DNA of 64,000 nucleotides from Campylobacter troglodytis (GCF_006864425.1 NZ_QHLI01000002.1:1-64000), one strand, 5' to 3'. Positions 37,316 to 45,900 are shown, numbered from the stretch's first letter. Program-made: numbers and translations. Notes: generated by a model not told the origin, from the sequence alone.

Positions 37316-37623
37316 TGTGCAAACTATGGTAAAAAGGTATTTTGAGCCTTGCGACTTTGAATTTCGCGGACTTGGTGTCATCAAAAATGGCGGGCTGAAA
37401 CTGCGGGCTGAATTGATGAGCTAAATGCTGAAAAACGCTTTGATTGCAGTGTAAAGAGCAAGGGCGAGAGCAAGGCTTGCATTTGCGATCAGATTTTAAA
37501 GGGGCTTGCAAAGCCTTATGAATGCAAAGTTTTTGGTTATACGCCCAAAAGCTAGGTAGCTAGCTGTATGGTATCAGGCGAGGGTGCTTGTGCGGCGTAT
37601 TATAGGTATGCGAGGGTGAATTG
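37316..37623 (+). pseudogene. hypD 3' remnant
   Basis: Translation in shifting frames gives the C-terminal end of the hydrogenase maturation protein HypD: RYFEPCDFEFRGLGVIKNGG, then ELNAEKRFDCS, then ICDQILKGLAKPYECKVFGY, then MVSGEGACAAYYRYARVN and a stop at 37621-37623. The cysteine spacing fits HypD. At least three frameshifts are needed and the N-terminal two thirds are absent. See the hypE remnant at 41190. Confidence 0.75.
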
Positions 37624-37679
37624 AAAAATTTGTTTTTTGTTTGGAAAATTTATAGAAATTTTGTGTAAAATGGCAAACT

Positions 37680-38480
37680 ATGAAAAGCAAAGAAACACTT
37701 ATCATTAAAAATTTCGGTCCTATTGTTGATGCTAGGATAGAAATAAAGCCTTTTATGGTATTTATCGGCGAGAGTGGTAGTGGCAAGAGTGTGATTTTAA
37801 AGCTTTTGTCGCTTTTTCGCTGGATTTATAAAAAAATAGCTTTAAGAGATATAGCAAAAAATGCAAATGTCAAAGCAGAGCTTTATAGATTTCGTATAGA
37901 TAGAATGCTTAGAGAATCTAGTTTAGATGATTTTTGCATTAAGGGTAGCCAAGCACATTATCACATAGGCGATTCTTATGTGTCCATTACTTGCAACGGT
38001 AGGCCATCTTTAAAAATTTCAACTCAAATTGCCAATAAAATAACCCTTGAAAAAATTTCTTTTATTGCAGATGATAGATTTGCTATTCCTATGCTTGTAA
38101 ATAATCAAATTCGTGGAGGAGCAATCCCATATCATTTGGAAAAAACATTTGAGGATTTTTTGGAATCTTTTAGGCATCTGCAAACAAATAAAAGTGTGAA
38201 AACAAAAATATTTGACATAGAATTGTCGCTAGAAAAATATAGCATAGAAAATCGCTTTTTCATAAATTTAAAGGATTCTAAAACGCAACTACACAATGTT
38301 TCATCAGGTATGAAATCTGTTTCTATTATAGAACTTATATCTACTTATTTTACTACCGATAACGAATATATGCAAAATAAATATACTGAGTTTATAGTAA
38401 ATCTTTTTACAAAATCTAAACATCAAGATATAAATTCTTTTTTACAAAATTTAAGAAATGTCAAATTAAATAAGCAATGA
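37680..38480 (+). CDS. AAA/ABC-type ATPase, N-terminal part (broken gene)
   Basis: First 266 residues of an OLD/RecF-like ATPase: IIKNFGPIVDARIEI start, Walker A GESGSGKS (residues 29-36) and the signature VSSGMKS near residue 217. A TGA at 38478-38480 interrupts the frame; a TGG there would continue into YSLFIEEPELSLFP, the Walker B. A run of eight A residues at about 38530 then shifts the frame into the next open piece. It is the ATPase half of a two-gene cassette with the nuclease-like gene at 38878. ATPase-nuclease pairs of this kind are typical of anti-phage systems. Probably inactive as sequenced. Confidence 0.7.
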   Translation: MKSKETLIIKNFGPIVDARIEIKPFMVFIGESGSGKSVILKLLSLFRWIYKKIALRDIAKNANVKAELYRFRIDRMLRESSLDDFCIKGSQAHYHIGDSYVSITCNGRPSLKISTQIANKITLEKISFIADDRFAIPMLVNNQIRGGAIPYHLEKTFEDFLESFRHLQTNKSVKTKIFDIELSLEKYSIENRFFINLKDSKTQLHNVSSGMKSVSIIELISTYFTTDNEYMQNKYTEFIVNLFTKSKHQDINSFLQNLRNVKLNKQ

Positions 38481-38536
38481 TATAGCCTTTTTATAGAAGA
38501 GCCTGAGCTTAGTTTGTTTCCTAATGCACAAAAAAA

Positions 38537-38881
38537 ATGATAGAGTATCTTGTCAATTTATGTTTTCGTTTTAACGCTCAAAAAAATATTCAAATAGCTT
38601 TTTCAACTCATAGTCCATATATGCTTAGCTCACTACATTGCCTTTTGCTCGCCCATCAGGTTGGGTCGACAGATGCAGATATGAAAGCTAAAGTACAAAG
38701 CATAGTTTCAAGCAAATTTTGGCTTGATATAGATAAATTTAATGCCTTTGTGGTAGAAAATGGCAAGGTAAATAGCATAATTGACAAAGAAACAAATCTA
38801 ATTTTAGCCGATAAGATAGATGGAGTATCAGAGGAAATTAGTGCAATTTATGATGATTTGTTGGAACTAAAATATAAATGA
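38537..38881 (+). pseudogene. AAA/ABC-type ATPase, C-terminal part of the broken gene
   Basis: Continuation of the preceding ATPase after the A8 frameshift. It begins MIEYLVNLCFRF, contains the H-loop FSTHSPYMLSSL, and ends with an acidic helical tail. Together with 37680-38536 it makes a protein of about 400 residues. Its stop overlaps the ATG of the next gene (ATGA), showing that the two genes formed an operon. Confidence 0.7.
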
Positions 38882-39432
38882 ATGCTATATTTATGCCGCA
38901 CTCCGAGCTTTACACAGATTGTAAGTTAATATGCGAAGAAAATGGCAAGGTTTTTTGTTTGAATACTATGGGTGCTAGTTTTGTTAAGATAAAAATAGAC
39001 GGTGGAGTAGAACCTAATGGCATAGCACCTGAAAAATGTGATTATATGGTTATTAAAAATGAAGTAGAAGATATAGAAATTTTTATAGAGTTGAAAGGAA
39101 GTGATATTAAAAAGGCTATGAATCAACTTATTACTACCTACGACAAATATGCTATGAAAAATCCAAGTATCAAACATTATCCAGTCATTGTTTTTTCACA
39201 TTATCCAAGTGAAAACACTTCTATACAAGTAGCTAAAAAAGAGCTTAAAGAAAAATTTAAGAACAATTTACTCAAACATAAGGACATATTTAAAACAAGA
39301 TATGATTCAAACACAAATGAAATTGTAAAAAACAAGGCTCAAGACAACTTAAGCTCTAATAAAAAAGCTTCAAGTTATGATTTACAAGGTGAAAAACAAG
39401 TATATCAATCGTTTCAAAATTTCAGAGGCTAA
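38878..39432 (+). CDS. PD-(D/E)xK nuclease-like partner, C-terminus replaced by IS
   Basis: A 184-residue frame in which only the first 152 or so residues are native; the rest is read into IS copy H, which begins at 39336. The middle contains CDYMVIKN...IEIFIELKG, an Asp followed by Glu-x-Lys spaced as in the PD-(D/E)xK nuclease fold, then a helix with Gln. Coupled to the ATPase gene by an ATGA overlap. I infer an effector nuclease regulated by the ATPase. The specific system is not recognised. The fused tail suggests an inactive or altered protein. Confidence 0.55.
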   Translation: MNAIFMPHSELYTDCKLICEENGKVFCLNTMGASFVKIKIDGGVEPNGIAPEKCDYMVIKNEVEDIEIFIELKGSDIKKAMNQLITTYDKYAMKNPSIKHYPVIVFSHYPSENTSIQVAKKELKEKFKNNLLKHKDIFKTRYDSNTNEIVKNKAQDNLSSNKKASSYDLQGEKQVYQSFQNFRG

Positions 39433-39457
39433 ATTTAAAGAATTGTAAAGTATTTTT

Positions 39458-39489
39458 TTACTTCGTTACACTCGTAACTTTTGGGGAAG
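39458..39489 (+). repeat. Mini-palindromic insert, site 1 (N-terminal)
   Basis: 32 bp, TTACTTCGTTACACTCGTAACT, ending GGGGAAG, after AAGTATTT. Confidence 0.7.
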
Positions 39490-39697
39490 CCTTGATATTA
39501 AAGCCTCTAAAATTGCAAAATTAAGCAACAATTCTTGCCAAAGCATCAATAAAATAATCAAAAATATTAGAATTTTAACCCTTAAAGAATGTGAAAAAAT
39601 TTCAAAAAGGCGAGATCGAAATAGCTGAGAGTTATTTCGGTGCAAAGCGTGTTCGTGGCAAGCGTGGACGTGGGGCTGGTAAGAAAACACCAGTTTT

Positions 39698-39733
39698 TTA
39701 CTTCGTGCTACACACTCGTCCCTATGCGAGAAG
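39698..39733 (+). repeat. Mini-palindromic insert, site 3 (after PVF)
   Basis: 36 bp, TTACTTCGTGCTACACACTC start and GCGAGAAGA end. Confidence 0.8.
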
Positions 39734-39885
39734 ATATGCTAAAACGAAATGGGCAAGTTTATACTCAGATTGTAAAAGCTTGCTTGGCTAGAGAGCTATT
39801 ACCTATAATAAGGAATTTGAGTGATATGAGCAAGACAGAATTTTATAGTGATTGCTGGCTTGCTTATGATGGTTTAGTTGATTTT

Positions 39886-39922
39886 TTACTTCGTGCTACG
39901 CACTCGTCCCTTTGCAAGAAGG
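39886..39922 (+). repeat. Mini-palindromic insert, site 4 (after DGLVDF)
   Basis: 37 bp, left half GTGCTACGCAC, right half TTTGCAAGAAGG. Frame stays open because of a nearby small deletion (net +30). Confidence 0.8.
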
Positions 39923-40206
39923 AGCAAAGTTATAGAGTAAGACACAGGGAAAATGAGTTTGCAAAGGGCACAAATCACATAAATGGCATTGAGAATTTCT
40001 GAGGCTTTGCATAGATTAAGCAAATTTAAAGGAATTAAAAAGGAAAATTTTATACTTCATTTAAAGGAAACAGAATTAATACGAAAATTTTGAGACAAAA
40101 TATTTATCAAAATTTATTAAAATTGATAAGCCAAAATCCGCTTAAGTTGTCTTGAGCCAAAGTAATTAGACATATTTTAAAATTTTTAAAAAACAAAGGA
40201 GCTAAA

Positions 40207-41089
40207 ATGAAAATTTTTCGCAAAGAAAAGGTAGGAAATCGCCGAATTTTTTATCTTTTTGACAAAAAGATACTCTCGTATCATAAACGGGGGGGGGGGG
40301 AATCTCAAGAAAACTTCTCTAGAAGCTAAGCTTAACACGCTTGAAACTAAAATAGACGCACTTGATGCGAAAATTAGCAGGATTGACGCAAAGACTGAGA
40401 TTGCTTTTTTAAGCAAAATCGCCCATCTCCCCAAACGCTCGCAACTCGGACAAGACTTAATCGCCTACGCCCTAAACAGCGGCAAAAAGGACGGCTTTTT
40501 CGTAGATATAGGGGCGTATGACGGCGTTGAAATTTCAAATTCCTTGCTCTTTGAGGAGCTTGGCTGGAGAGGCTTTTGCGTGGAGGCGAACCCAAAAACC
40601 TTTGAAAAACTACGCAAAAATCGCAAATGCGATTGCTACAATCTTGCTGTATATTCGCAAAATATCGGCACCACAAGGCTTGGCACGACTAGTAAAAATG
40701 GACTTGATAGCCTTGAGTTAAACATTACCGAAAAACACGCCAACAGGATGCGACACGAGGGTGGACGTGATGAGAAAATCGAGTTTATTGAGGTGCAAAC
40801 AGCCACTTTTGGCGAGCTGATGGCACATTATGAAGGCGTTACGCACATTGATTTTCTCAGCCTTGACATCGAGGGTGGCGAGCTTGAAGTGCTTAAAGGC
40901 ATTGATTTTTCACGATTTAGCTTTGGCGTGATGGCGATAGAACACAACTATGTGAATTCCGCAATCAACGACATCAAGCAACTGCTGAATTCCAAGGGCT
41001 ATCGCCTGCTTATGTATGATAGCTGGGACTTCATCTTTGTGCCAAATGATCGCATAGGCTGGCAAAGACCATATGAGCTGAAAATATAG
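40207..41089 (+). CDS. FkbM-family methyltransferase, phase-variable, out of frame here
   Basis: SAM-dependent methyltransferase of the FkbM family, usually O-methylating surface glycans. Motifs: FVDIGAYDGVEISNS (SAM site), GFCVEANPKTFEKL, FLSLDIEGGELEVL. An ATG at 40207 with a strong AAGGAG site opens a 28-codon leader typical of Campylobacter surface-glycan genes (RRIFYLFDKKILSYHK), which runs into a tract of 12 G. With 12 G this frame ends at a TAG soon after. With 11 or 14 G it joins the 276-residue frame (open from 40259). The gene is therefore OFF in this sequence unless a start inside is used. Confidence 0.85.
40289..40300 (+). repeat. Poly-G tract (G12), phase-variation switch
   Basis: Twelve consecutive G residues inside the 5' coding part of the FkbM gene. 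Slipped-strand mispairing at such tracts is the standard on/off switch for Campylobacter surface-glycan genes. Confidence 0.9.
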
Positions 41090-41131
41090 TTTGCACGAGC
41101 GTTAGCCTTTTTGTGATAAGACCGTGCCGTG

Positions 41132-41156
41132 AATTTGCATTTGCGAAGTGCAAATT
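41132..41156 (+). terminator. Hairpin after the FkbM gene
   Basis: AATTTGCA-(9)-TGCAAATT, eight perfect pairs, 43 bases past the stop. Lacks a clear T-run, so the role is tentative. Confidence 0.45.
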
Positions 41157-41189
41157 TGTGGCATTTGATTTTATATAAAAGGCGAGAAA

Positions 41190-41238
41190 ATGAAAGAAAT
41201 TCAACTAGCTCACGGTGGCAAATGAGTGAGCTTTTGTA
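41190..41238 (+). pseudogene. hypE 5' remnant
   Basis: ATG with a GGCGAG site, reading MKEIQLAHGG and then, after one added base, GKMSELL. This is the N-terminal signature of hydrogenase maturation protein HypE (LAHGGGG.xMxELL) with loss of two glycines and a frameshift, after which homology stops. It pairs with the hypD remnant at 37316-37623. Confidence 0.65.
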
Positions 41239-41358
41239 ATTTTAAGTCACTTGGGGTATTTTGAGTTAGTTTTGATAACTAAGTCCTAAATTTATGTATA
41301 AAGATATTTTAATTGCAAAATTTTCAAAAATTTGTAAAAAAGTTAATCTAAAATGTGT

Positions 41359-41364
41359 TATAAT
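41359..41364 (+). promoter_or_regulatory. -10 box of rloA
   Basis: TATAAT in the extended form TGTGTTATAAT, 39 bases upstream of the rloA ATG, with an AAGGAAAA ribosome site next to the start. Confidence 0.6.
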
Positions 41365-41402
41365 CACGCTTTTAAGATTTTATGTCTTTATAAGGAAAAG
41401 CA

Positions 41403-42635
41403 ATGCTAATTGAATTTAGGGTAAAAAATTTCTTGTCTATACAAGATGAACAGGTTTTAAGTCTTGTTGCTGGGTCGCAAAAAGAGCATAAAAGCAACAC
41501 TTTTGAGCCAGAAAATGAAAAATTTTCACTCCTAAAAAGTGTGGCTATTTATGGTGCAAACGCAGCCGGTAAGTCTAATTTTATCAAGGCTTTTATAAGA
41601 ATAAAACATTTTGTAACTCAAAGTGCTAGTTGGCAAAGGGGCGATAAGCTTCTTATAATTCCCTTTTTTCTTGGTAAAAATGAAAATGAACCCACCGAAT
41701 TTGAAGTATCTTTTATTACTCAAAACATTAGATATAGATATGGTTTTAGTGTTACGCGAGAGAGAATTGTTGAGGAGTGGCTTTATGCTTATCCAAATGG
41801 TAGGGAACAAGAGTGGTTTTTGCGTTCTTATGATAAAAAAAATAAAAAAGAGGTGTATAAATTTGGTAAAAATTTTTTAGGTGAAAAGGAATTGTGGAAA
41901 AACACCACAAGAGATAATGCACTTTTTTTATCCACTGCCATTCAGTTAAATAGTGAGCAGTTAAAACCTGTTTTTGATTGGTTTTTTTATATTGGGATTA
42001 GCTTGACTGATTGGTTTAGTAATTCGCTAGAAATTAGCGTTGAGGCTTTCAAAAATAATCCGCAGCAAATTTTGGATTATTTAAAGCGTGCGGATTTGGA
42101 TATTGAATTTTTGGAAATCAATGAAAATAAAGTAGAAATAGATAATTCAAATAAGCTTTTAAATAAGTTAGGAAATACTACTGATACAACAATGTTAGAG
42201 AGTGATATAAAAACGATTCATTTGAACCAACAAGGTAGGCCCACTGTTTTAAATATGATTTTAGAATCAGATGGCACGCAGAAATTTTTTAAATTTTTAG
42301 GACCCATTTTGGATACTTTACAAAATGGACGCGTTTTAGTTGTGGATGAGCTTCACAACCACCTACACCCAGCGATGACAAGATTTATCATCAGCCTTTT
42401 TCACAATGAAAAAATCAACACCAAAAACGCCCAGCTCATCTTTACCACGCACGAAACTTCGGTTTTAAATAAAGACATTTTTAGAAAGGACCAAATTTAT
42501 TTTTGCGAGAAACGAAACAAAGCCACCAAAATCTACTCTTTGAGCGATTTTAAAGGTTTGCGTGAAAATATAGACTATGAAAAATCCTATCTTTTGGGAC
42601 GTTTTGGGGCTTTGCCAAATTTACAAGAAATATAA
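41403..42635 (+). CDS. rloA: RloA-like AAA ATPase
   Basis: ATPase of the AAA_15/RloA type, 410 residues, intact. FRVKNFLSIQDEQVLSL start, Walker A GANAAGKSN (residues 51-59), ABC-like region ESDGTQKFFKFLG, Walker B VLVVDELHNHLHP and the H-loop FTTHETSVL. Paired with the TOPRIM-type rloB eight bases downstream. RloA/RloB were named as genes linked to type I restriction loci in C. jejuni. An ATPase plus TOPRIM nuclease pair resembles PARIS (AriA/AriB) and OLD-type defence systems, so an anti-phage role is likely by analogy. Confidence 0.85.
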   Translation: MLIEFRVKNFLSIQDEQVLSLVAGSQKEHKSNTFEPENEKFSLLKSVAIYGANAAGKSNFIKAFIRIKHFVTQSASWQRGDKLLIIPFFLGKNENEPTEFEVSFITQNIRYRYGFSVTRERIVEEWLYAYPNGREQEWFLRSYDKKNKKEVYKFGKNFLGEKELWKNTTRDNALFLSTAIQLNSEQLKPVFDWFFYIGISLTDWFSNSLEISVEAFKNNPQQILDYLKRADLDIEFLEINENKVEIDNSNKLLNKLGNTTDTTMLESDIKTIHLNQQGRPTVLNMILESDGTQKFFKFLGPILDTLQNGRVLVVDELHNHLHPAMTRFIISLFHNEKINTKNAQLIFTTHETSVLNKDIFRKDQIYFCEKRNKATKIYSLSDFKGLRENIDYEKSYLLGRFGALPNLQEI

Positions 42636-42643
42636 GGCAAGTA

Positions 42644-43282
42644 ATGAGAAAAAATAAAACACACATTAAAAGATTTCAAAGAAATTTAACGCCTAAAAAA
42701 GTTATTTTAATTGTCTGCGAGGGTGAAAAAACGGAGAAAAATTACTTCAATCGGCTGAAAAATTTTCTAAAATTGACAAGTGTTAGCATTGAGATACTCC
42801 CAAGCTCACACCCAACGCCTATGCAAGTCATAAACTACGTAGGGCAAAAGGCAAAAAAAGTGAGCGAATATGATGAGATTTATTGTGTGATTGATAGAGA
42901 CACACACAAAGATTTTGACAAAGCATTGAGTAAGGTGCAAAGCATAAAATTAAAAAATACTATTCTTAAAGCCATAGTCTCAGACCCTTGCTTTGAATTT
43001 TGGATATTGTGTCATTTTACCGCAACAACACAGCACTTTGGCGGTAATAGCCCTTGCCTTCAAGTGCAAAAGCACAAGGATTTTAAGAAAAATTTGCCAC
43101 ATTATAGCAAGGATTATGATTTTAGGGACATTATCACTAGTCATTTACTAACCGCGATTAAAAACTCAAAAGCAGTCAATAAGGCAAATTTATCTACAAA
43201 ACAAAGTACATATACACAAGTGGTAGAACTTGTGGAGAGATTGCAAGGGTTGGCAAAGGAATGTTGGTCTTTTATAAACTAA
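42644..43282 (+). CDS. rloB: RloB-like TOPRIM-fold protein
   Basis: A 212-residue RloB-family protein. The N-terminal half has TOPRIM-like metal sites: ILIVCEGEKTEKNYF with the acidic residue after the first strand, and IYCVIDRDTH with the DxD. A conserved VSDPCFEFWILCHF motif of the RloB family follows. Cooperates with the preceding ATPase (same operon, 8-base gap). Expected to be a nuclease, possibly RNA-directed, activated by the ATPase. The frame is complete. Confidence 0.85.
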   Translation: MRKNKTHIKRFQRNLTPKKVILIVCEGEKTEKNYFNRLKNFLKLTSVSIEILPSSHPTPMQVINYVGQKAKKVSEYDEIYCVIDRDTHKDFDKALSKVQSIKLKNTILKAIVSDPCFEFWILCHFTATTQHFGGNSPCLQVQKHKDFKKNLPHYSKDYDFRDIITSHLLTAIKNSKAVNKANLSTKQSTYTQVVELVERLQGLAKECWSFIN

Positions 43283-43339
43283 ATATGTGAGTGCAATTAA
43301 ATTGTATTGTAAATATTTATTATAGAGAAGGGAGAAAAA

Positions 43340-43915
43340 ATGAAAATAAAAATGACAGGATTAGAAACTTTGTATAAGGATATGAAAGCCAAAAATGAAA
43401 CTTATGCAATTTTTGATTATAGACACAATAAAATTAAATTAGTAATATTGTTTGATACCAAAACAACACCTTTTTATTTATTACTAATTAAAAAGCATTC
43501 GACTCAAACCTTATTGCTTGATGTAGAGTATGGCTTTAACCTCAGCACATTTTTAGGTAATAAATATCAGCTTTTATTGCAAATATTAGAGATTCAAAGT
43601 GGAAAAACAAATCCATTTAGTCCAAAAGTGTTTTTTAAAGAATTAAATGATAAGATTCCCACTAATATTCATCATTATGAACCAGACTATGAAACAAGAA
43701 AGCTTATTTCTTATGCTAAAAATTATGAAGAAAAAGATAAAGTTTTTATATGTGGGTGTATGGATTGGGATAAGATTAAAAATGGCAAAACATACACACA
43801 AGCAAATAGAGAAAAAACTAAAATTTTATACCCAAATGTATATGCAAAAATCAAAGATAAAAATATAAACATAAAATATACCGATAACAAGAAAGATGAA
43901 AAAATAATATTTTAG
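43340..43915 (+). CDS. Hypothetical protein, DUF6037-like pattern
   Basis: A 191-residue soluble protein with an AAGGGAG ribosome site. Pattern and spacing (YAIFDYRHNKIKLVILFD, YGFNLSTFLGNKY, FFKELNDKIPTNI, RKLISYAKN) recall DUF6037 proteins, but I cannot confirm this by eye. The second half is Lys/Asn-rich. It lies between two defence-type loci and is A/T-rich, so probably acquired. No catalytic residue can be named. Confidence 0.5.
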   Translation: MKIKMTGLETLYKDMKAKNETYAIFDYRHNKIKLVILFDTKTTPFYLLLIKKHSTQTLLLDVEYGFNLSTFLGNKYQLLLQILEIQSGKTNPFSPKVFFKELNDKIPTNIHHYEPDYETRKLISYAKNYEEKDKVFICGCMDWDKIKNGKTYTQANREKTKILYPNVYAKIKDKNINIKYTDNKKDEKIIF

Positions 43916-44107
43916 TAATTTTGCTAAAATATATATTTGGTAGTATAAACGGAATTTTTTTCTATATGGCAGATCTTAAACGGTGATTTTTGCATCGTAT
44001 GAACAAATGGGACTTAATGCAGAGTTATATTTATAAAGCTATTAGCTTGCATTAAGGGAAATTGTATATGATTGCGAGATAAAATTTAAGATTGTTAAGG
44101 GGTAAAT

Positions 44108-44374
44108 ATGGACACCTATGCTAGTCTTATGAGATTGGCTACTAGCTTTTATAAAAGCAAGAAAAATGCGGTAGAGCTGATATTGCGTGAGGCTATTTAT
44201 AACGCTATACACGCTTGCATTTTAGAATATAAACAAGGAAATCAAGGATATTTGCCTGAAATTTCTATTTATATTAATTCGCAAAATAATAGTGTCAAGA
44301 TTGTAGATAATGGTATAGGCTTTTCAGAATCTGATAAGAAAATCTTTTTTGATATAGCACAATCAAATTGTTAA
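44108..44374 (+). pseudogene. GHKL ATPase-nuclease gene, N-terminal part before frameshift
   Basis: First 88 codons of a GHKL (HSP90/MutL-like) ATPase. The N-box EAIYNAIHA supplies the metal-binding Asn and KIVDNGIGFSESD is the G1 box. The frame ends at TAA 44372-44374, seven bases into the next open frame. No homopolymer lies at the break. The ATP lid and G2 box are in the following piece, so this part alone cannot fold into an active ATPase. Confidence 0.7.
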
Positions 44375-45900
44375 AACAAGAAAATAACTTACCAAGCAAA
44401 GGTTTAGGTAGGTTAGTGTTTGTTTATTTTGGTAACAATATATCTTTTGGCACAGCACATAATAGGCAGTCATTTTCTTTTGTATATCCGCCCAAAATTG
44501 ATTTATTTACAACTATTAATGAGAAACCACAAGATACAAACAATCCAAACGGTACAACTTTAAATTTAAATGTCGATAAAAGTTATATGGAAACTTTTGT
44601 AAAAAAGTTTAAGATTATTGATGATTTTGAGGAATGGATTTTGGATAATTTTGCGTTTTTGCTCTATGATTTTAATGATTTAAAAATTCATATTAACATA
44701 GACAGTAATGAAAAAAATATAGAAATATCCAAAATTAACAAAAAAGATTTTTCTATCCAAATAAATAGCCAACAATACAATTTAGAAATTCTTATCGTAG
44801 ATTCTAATGCAAATTTGGATATAAAATTAGTTGCCCATAAACTTCTCATTGATAAAAGAGTAAGATACGATAGAATTATTAAGGGGTTAAAGAAAAAAAT
44901 TTATATAGCTTCGCCATTATTAGATGATAGAATCACACCTTATGGTTTAAATGCTGAAATAGATGATATTAAGCAAGATTTGGAACAAGAAATTACAAAA
45001 ATTTTAGACAAAGAATTTGAAGTGTTTATTAAAAGACAACAGAAAGAATCGTGCCATAATTTAAGTAACACTAAAAATGAACTCCCATTTTTGGCTGATT
45101 TTATGCCTAGTTTTGATTCTATTAAGGGCTATCAAATTCAACAAAAAACAGATTTTATACAAGATGCAATAAAAGAAAAGGGTAAATTAGAGCAAGCCTT
45201 TTGGGAATCTAATGATGCTCAACTAGATTCTAGGCTGCAAAAATCCGCACTATATCTTTACGTTAAACATAGAGAAAGAGTTTTGGCTTTGTTAGAAAGA
45301 ATGATGGGTGATTCTAGTTTTGATGAGGATGAATTTCATCAATTATTGACAGATAGAAAATGCAAAAATTTAGAAGTTGCCAATCATAATTTATGGCTTT
45401 TAGATGATAAATTTTCATATTTCTTTGAAGCACATAATGCACAAAGTGGTGAATCCAATGTAGATATCGAATTTTATCTAAATCCCTTTATTGATGATGA
45501 GGACGAACCTAAACATATAGTGTTGGTAGAACTAAAAAAGCTTACAAAAGCTCACAATGCTGGCGAAATGATAGAACAACTTAAAAAATATGCCACCAAA
45601 ATCTATAAAAACGCTAAGACCAAAAGTGGAGTAAATATACAAGTAGAGCAATGCAAATTTTTTGGATATATCATTGCAGATCTTAAAGATATTAAAAAAG
45701 AGGAAGTGAAACAAGATAAAGGTATTTTTAAACCTATACCATACACCAAATGTAGTTTTGAGGGCGTAGTTTCGTTTATACCTAAAAATGAGCGTATAGA
45801 TTTGTTTGTAACTCTACTATCAACGCAAGATTTATTGCAAATAGCTAAATTTAGAAACAAAACCTTATTTAAAATTTTGAATATGACTACACCAAAATAA
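44368..45900 (+). CDS. GHKL ATPase with C-terminal PD-(D/E)xK-like nuclease domain, rest of the frameshifted gene
   Basis: 510 codons from a TTG. Begins with the missing GHKL pieces (SKGLGRLVFVYF, the G2 box, and NGTTLNL), continues through a large middle domain with a HNLWLLDDKFSYF motif, and ends in a nuclease-like region: SNVDIEFYLNPF...KHIVLVELKKL, an Asp followed by Glu-x-Lys, then a helix with EQLKKYA. Joined with 44108-44374 it gives about 597 residues. HSP90-like ATPases fused to such nucleases occur in defence islands. Either the gene is newly broken or the two parts are made separately by coupled translation. The first is more likely. Confidence 0.7.
   Translation: MLKQENNLPSKGLGRLVFVYFGNNISFGTAHNRQSFSFVYPPKIDLFTTINEKPQDTNNPNGTTLNLNVDKSYMETFVKKFKIIDDFEEWILDNFAFLLYDFNDLKIHINIDSNEKNIEISKINKKDFSIQINSQQYNLEILIVDSNANLDIKLVAHKLLIDKRVRYDRIIKGLKKKIYIASPLLDDRITPYGLNAEIDDIKQDLEQEITKILDKEFEVFIKRQQKESCHNLSNTKNELPFLADFMPSFDSIKGYQIQQKTDFIQDAIKEKGKLEQAFWESNDAQLDSRLQKSALYLYVKHRERVLALLERMMGDSSFDEDEFHQLLTDRKCKNLEVANHNLWLLDDKFSYFFEAHNAQSGESNVDIEFYLNPFIDDEDEPKHIVLVELKKLTKAHNAGEMIEQLKKYATKIYKNAKTKSGVNIQVEQCKFFGYIIADLKDIKKEEVKQDKGIFKPIPYTKCSFEGVVSFIPKNERIDLFVTLLSTQDLLQIAKFRNKTLFKILNMTTPK

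Larger units (their letters stand above)
39385..40030 (+). pseudogene. IS1595-family transposase with three inserts (copy H)
   Basis: Begins near MKNKYINRFKISEA-like sequence and can be followed to GFA.IKQI. The uninterrupted DESYF-equivalent reads AESYFGAKRVRGKRGRGAG, with the first catalytic Asp already changed to Ala. LLPIIRNLSDMSKTEFYSDCWLAYDGLVDF and HINGIENF follow. Stops and frame changes occur at the first insert and after ENF. Confidence 0.8.
39336..40158 (+). mobile_element. IS1595/ISXO2-like element, copy H (terminal type GGCTCAAGACAACTTAAGC)
   Basis: 823 bp with 19-bp perfect terminal inverted repeats GGCTCAAGACAACTTAAGC. No matching 8-bp target repeat is visible. It has inserted into the end of the nuclease-like gene. 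The transposase has inserts at sites 1, 3 and 4 but intact sequence at site 2 (YFGAKRVRGKRGRG) and site 5 (IENF). Confidence 0.9.

Noticed and set aside
37311-37511. 66-codon minus-strand frame after mutS2
   Set aside because: Lies opposite the hypD remnant, whose conserved motifs are on the plus strand.
37680-39432. Assignment of the ATPase-nuclease pair to Septu or Gabija
   Set aside because: The partner shows no HNH motif (Septu) and no UvrD helicase (Gabija); only a possible ExK motif is visible.
39336-40158. 8-bp target duplication around IS copy H
   Set aside because: Flanking octamers AAAAACAA and AAAGTAAT do not match, unlike copies B and K.
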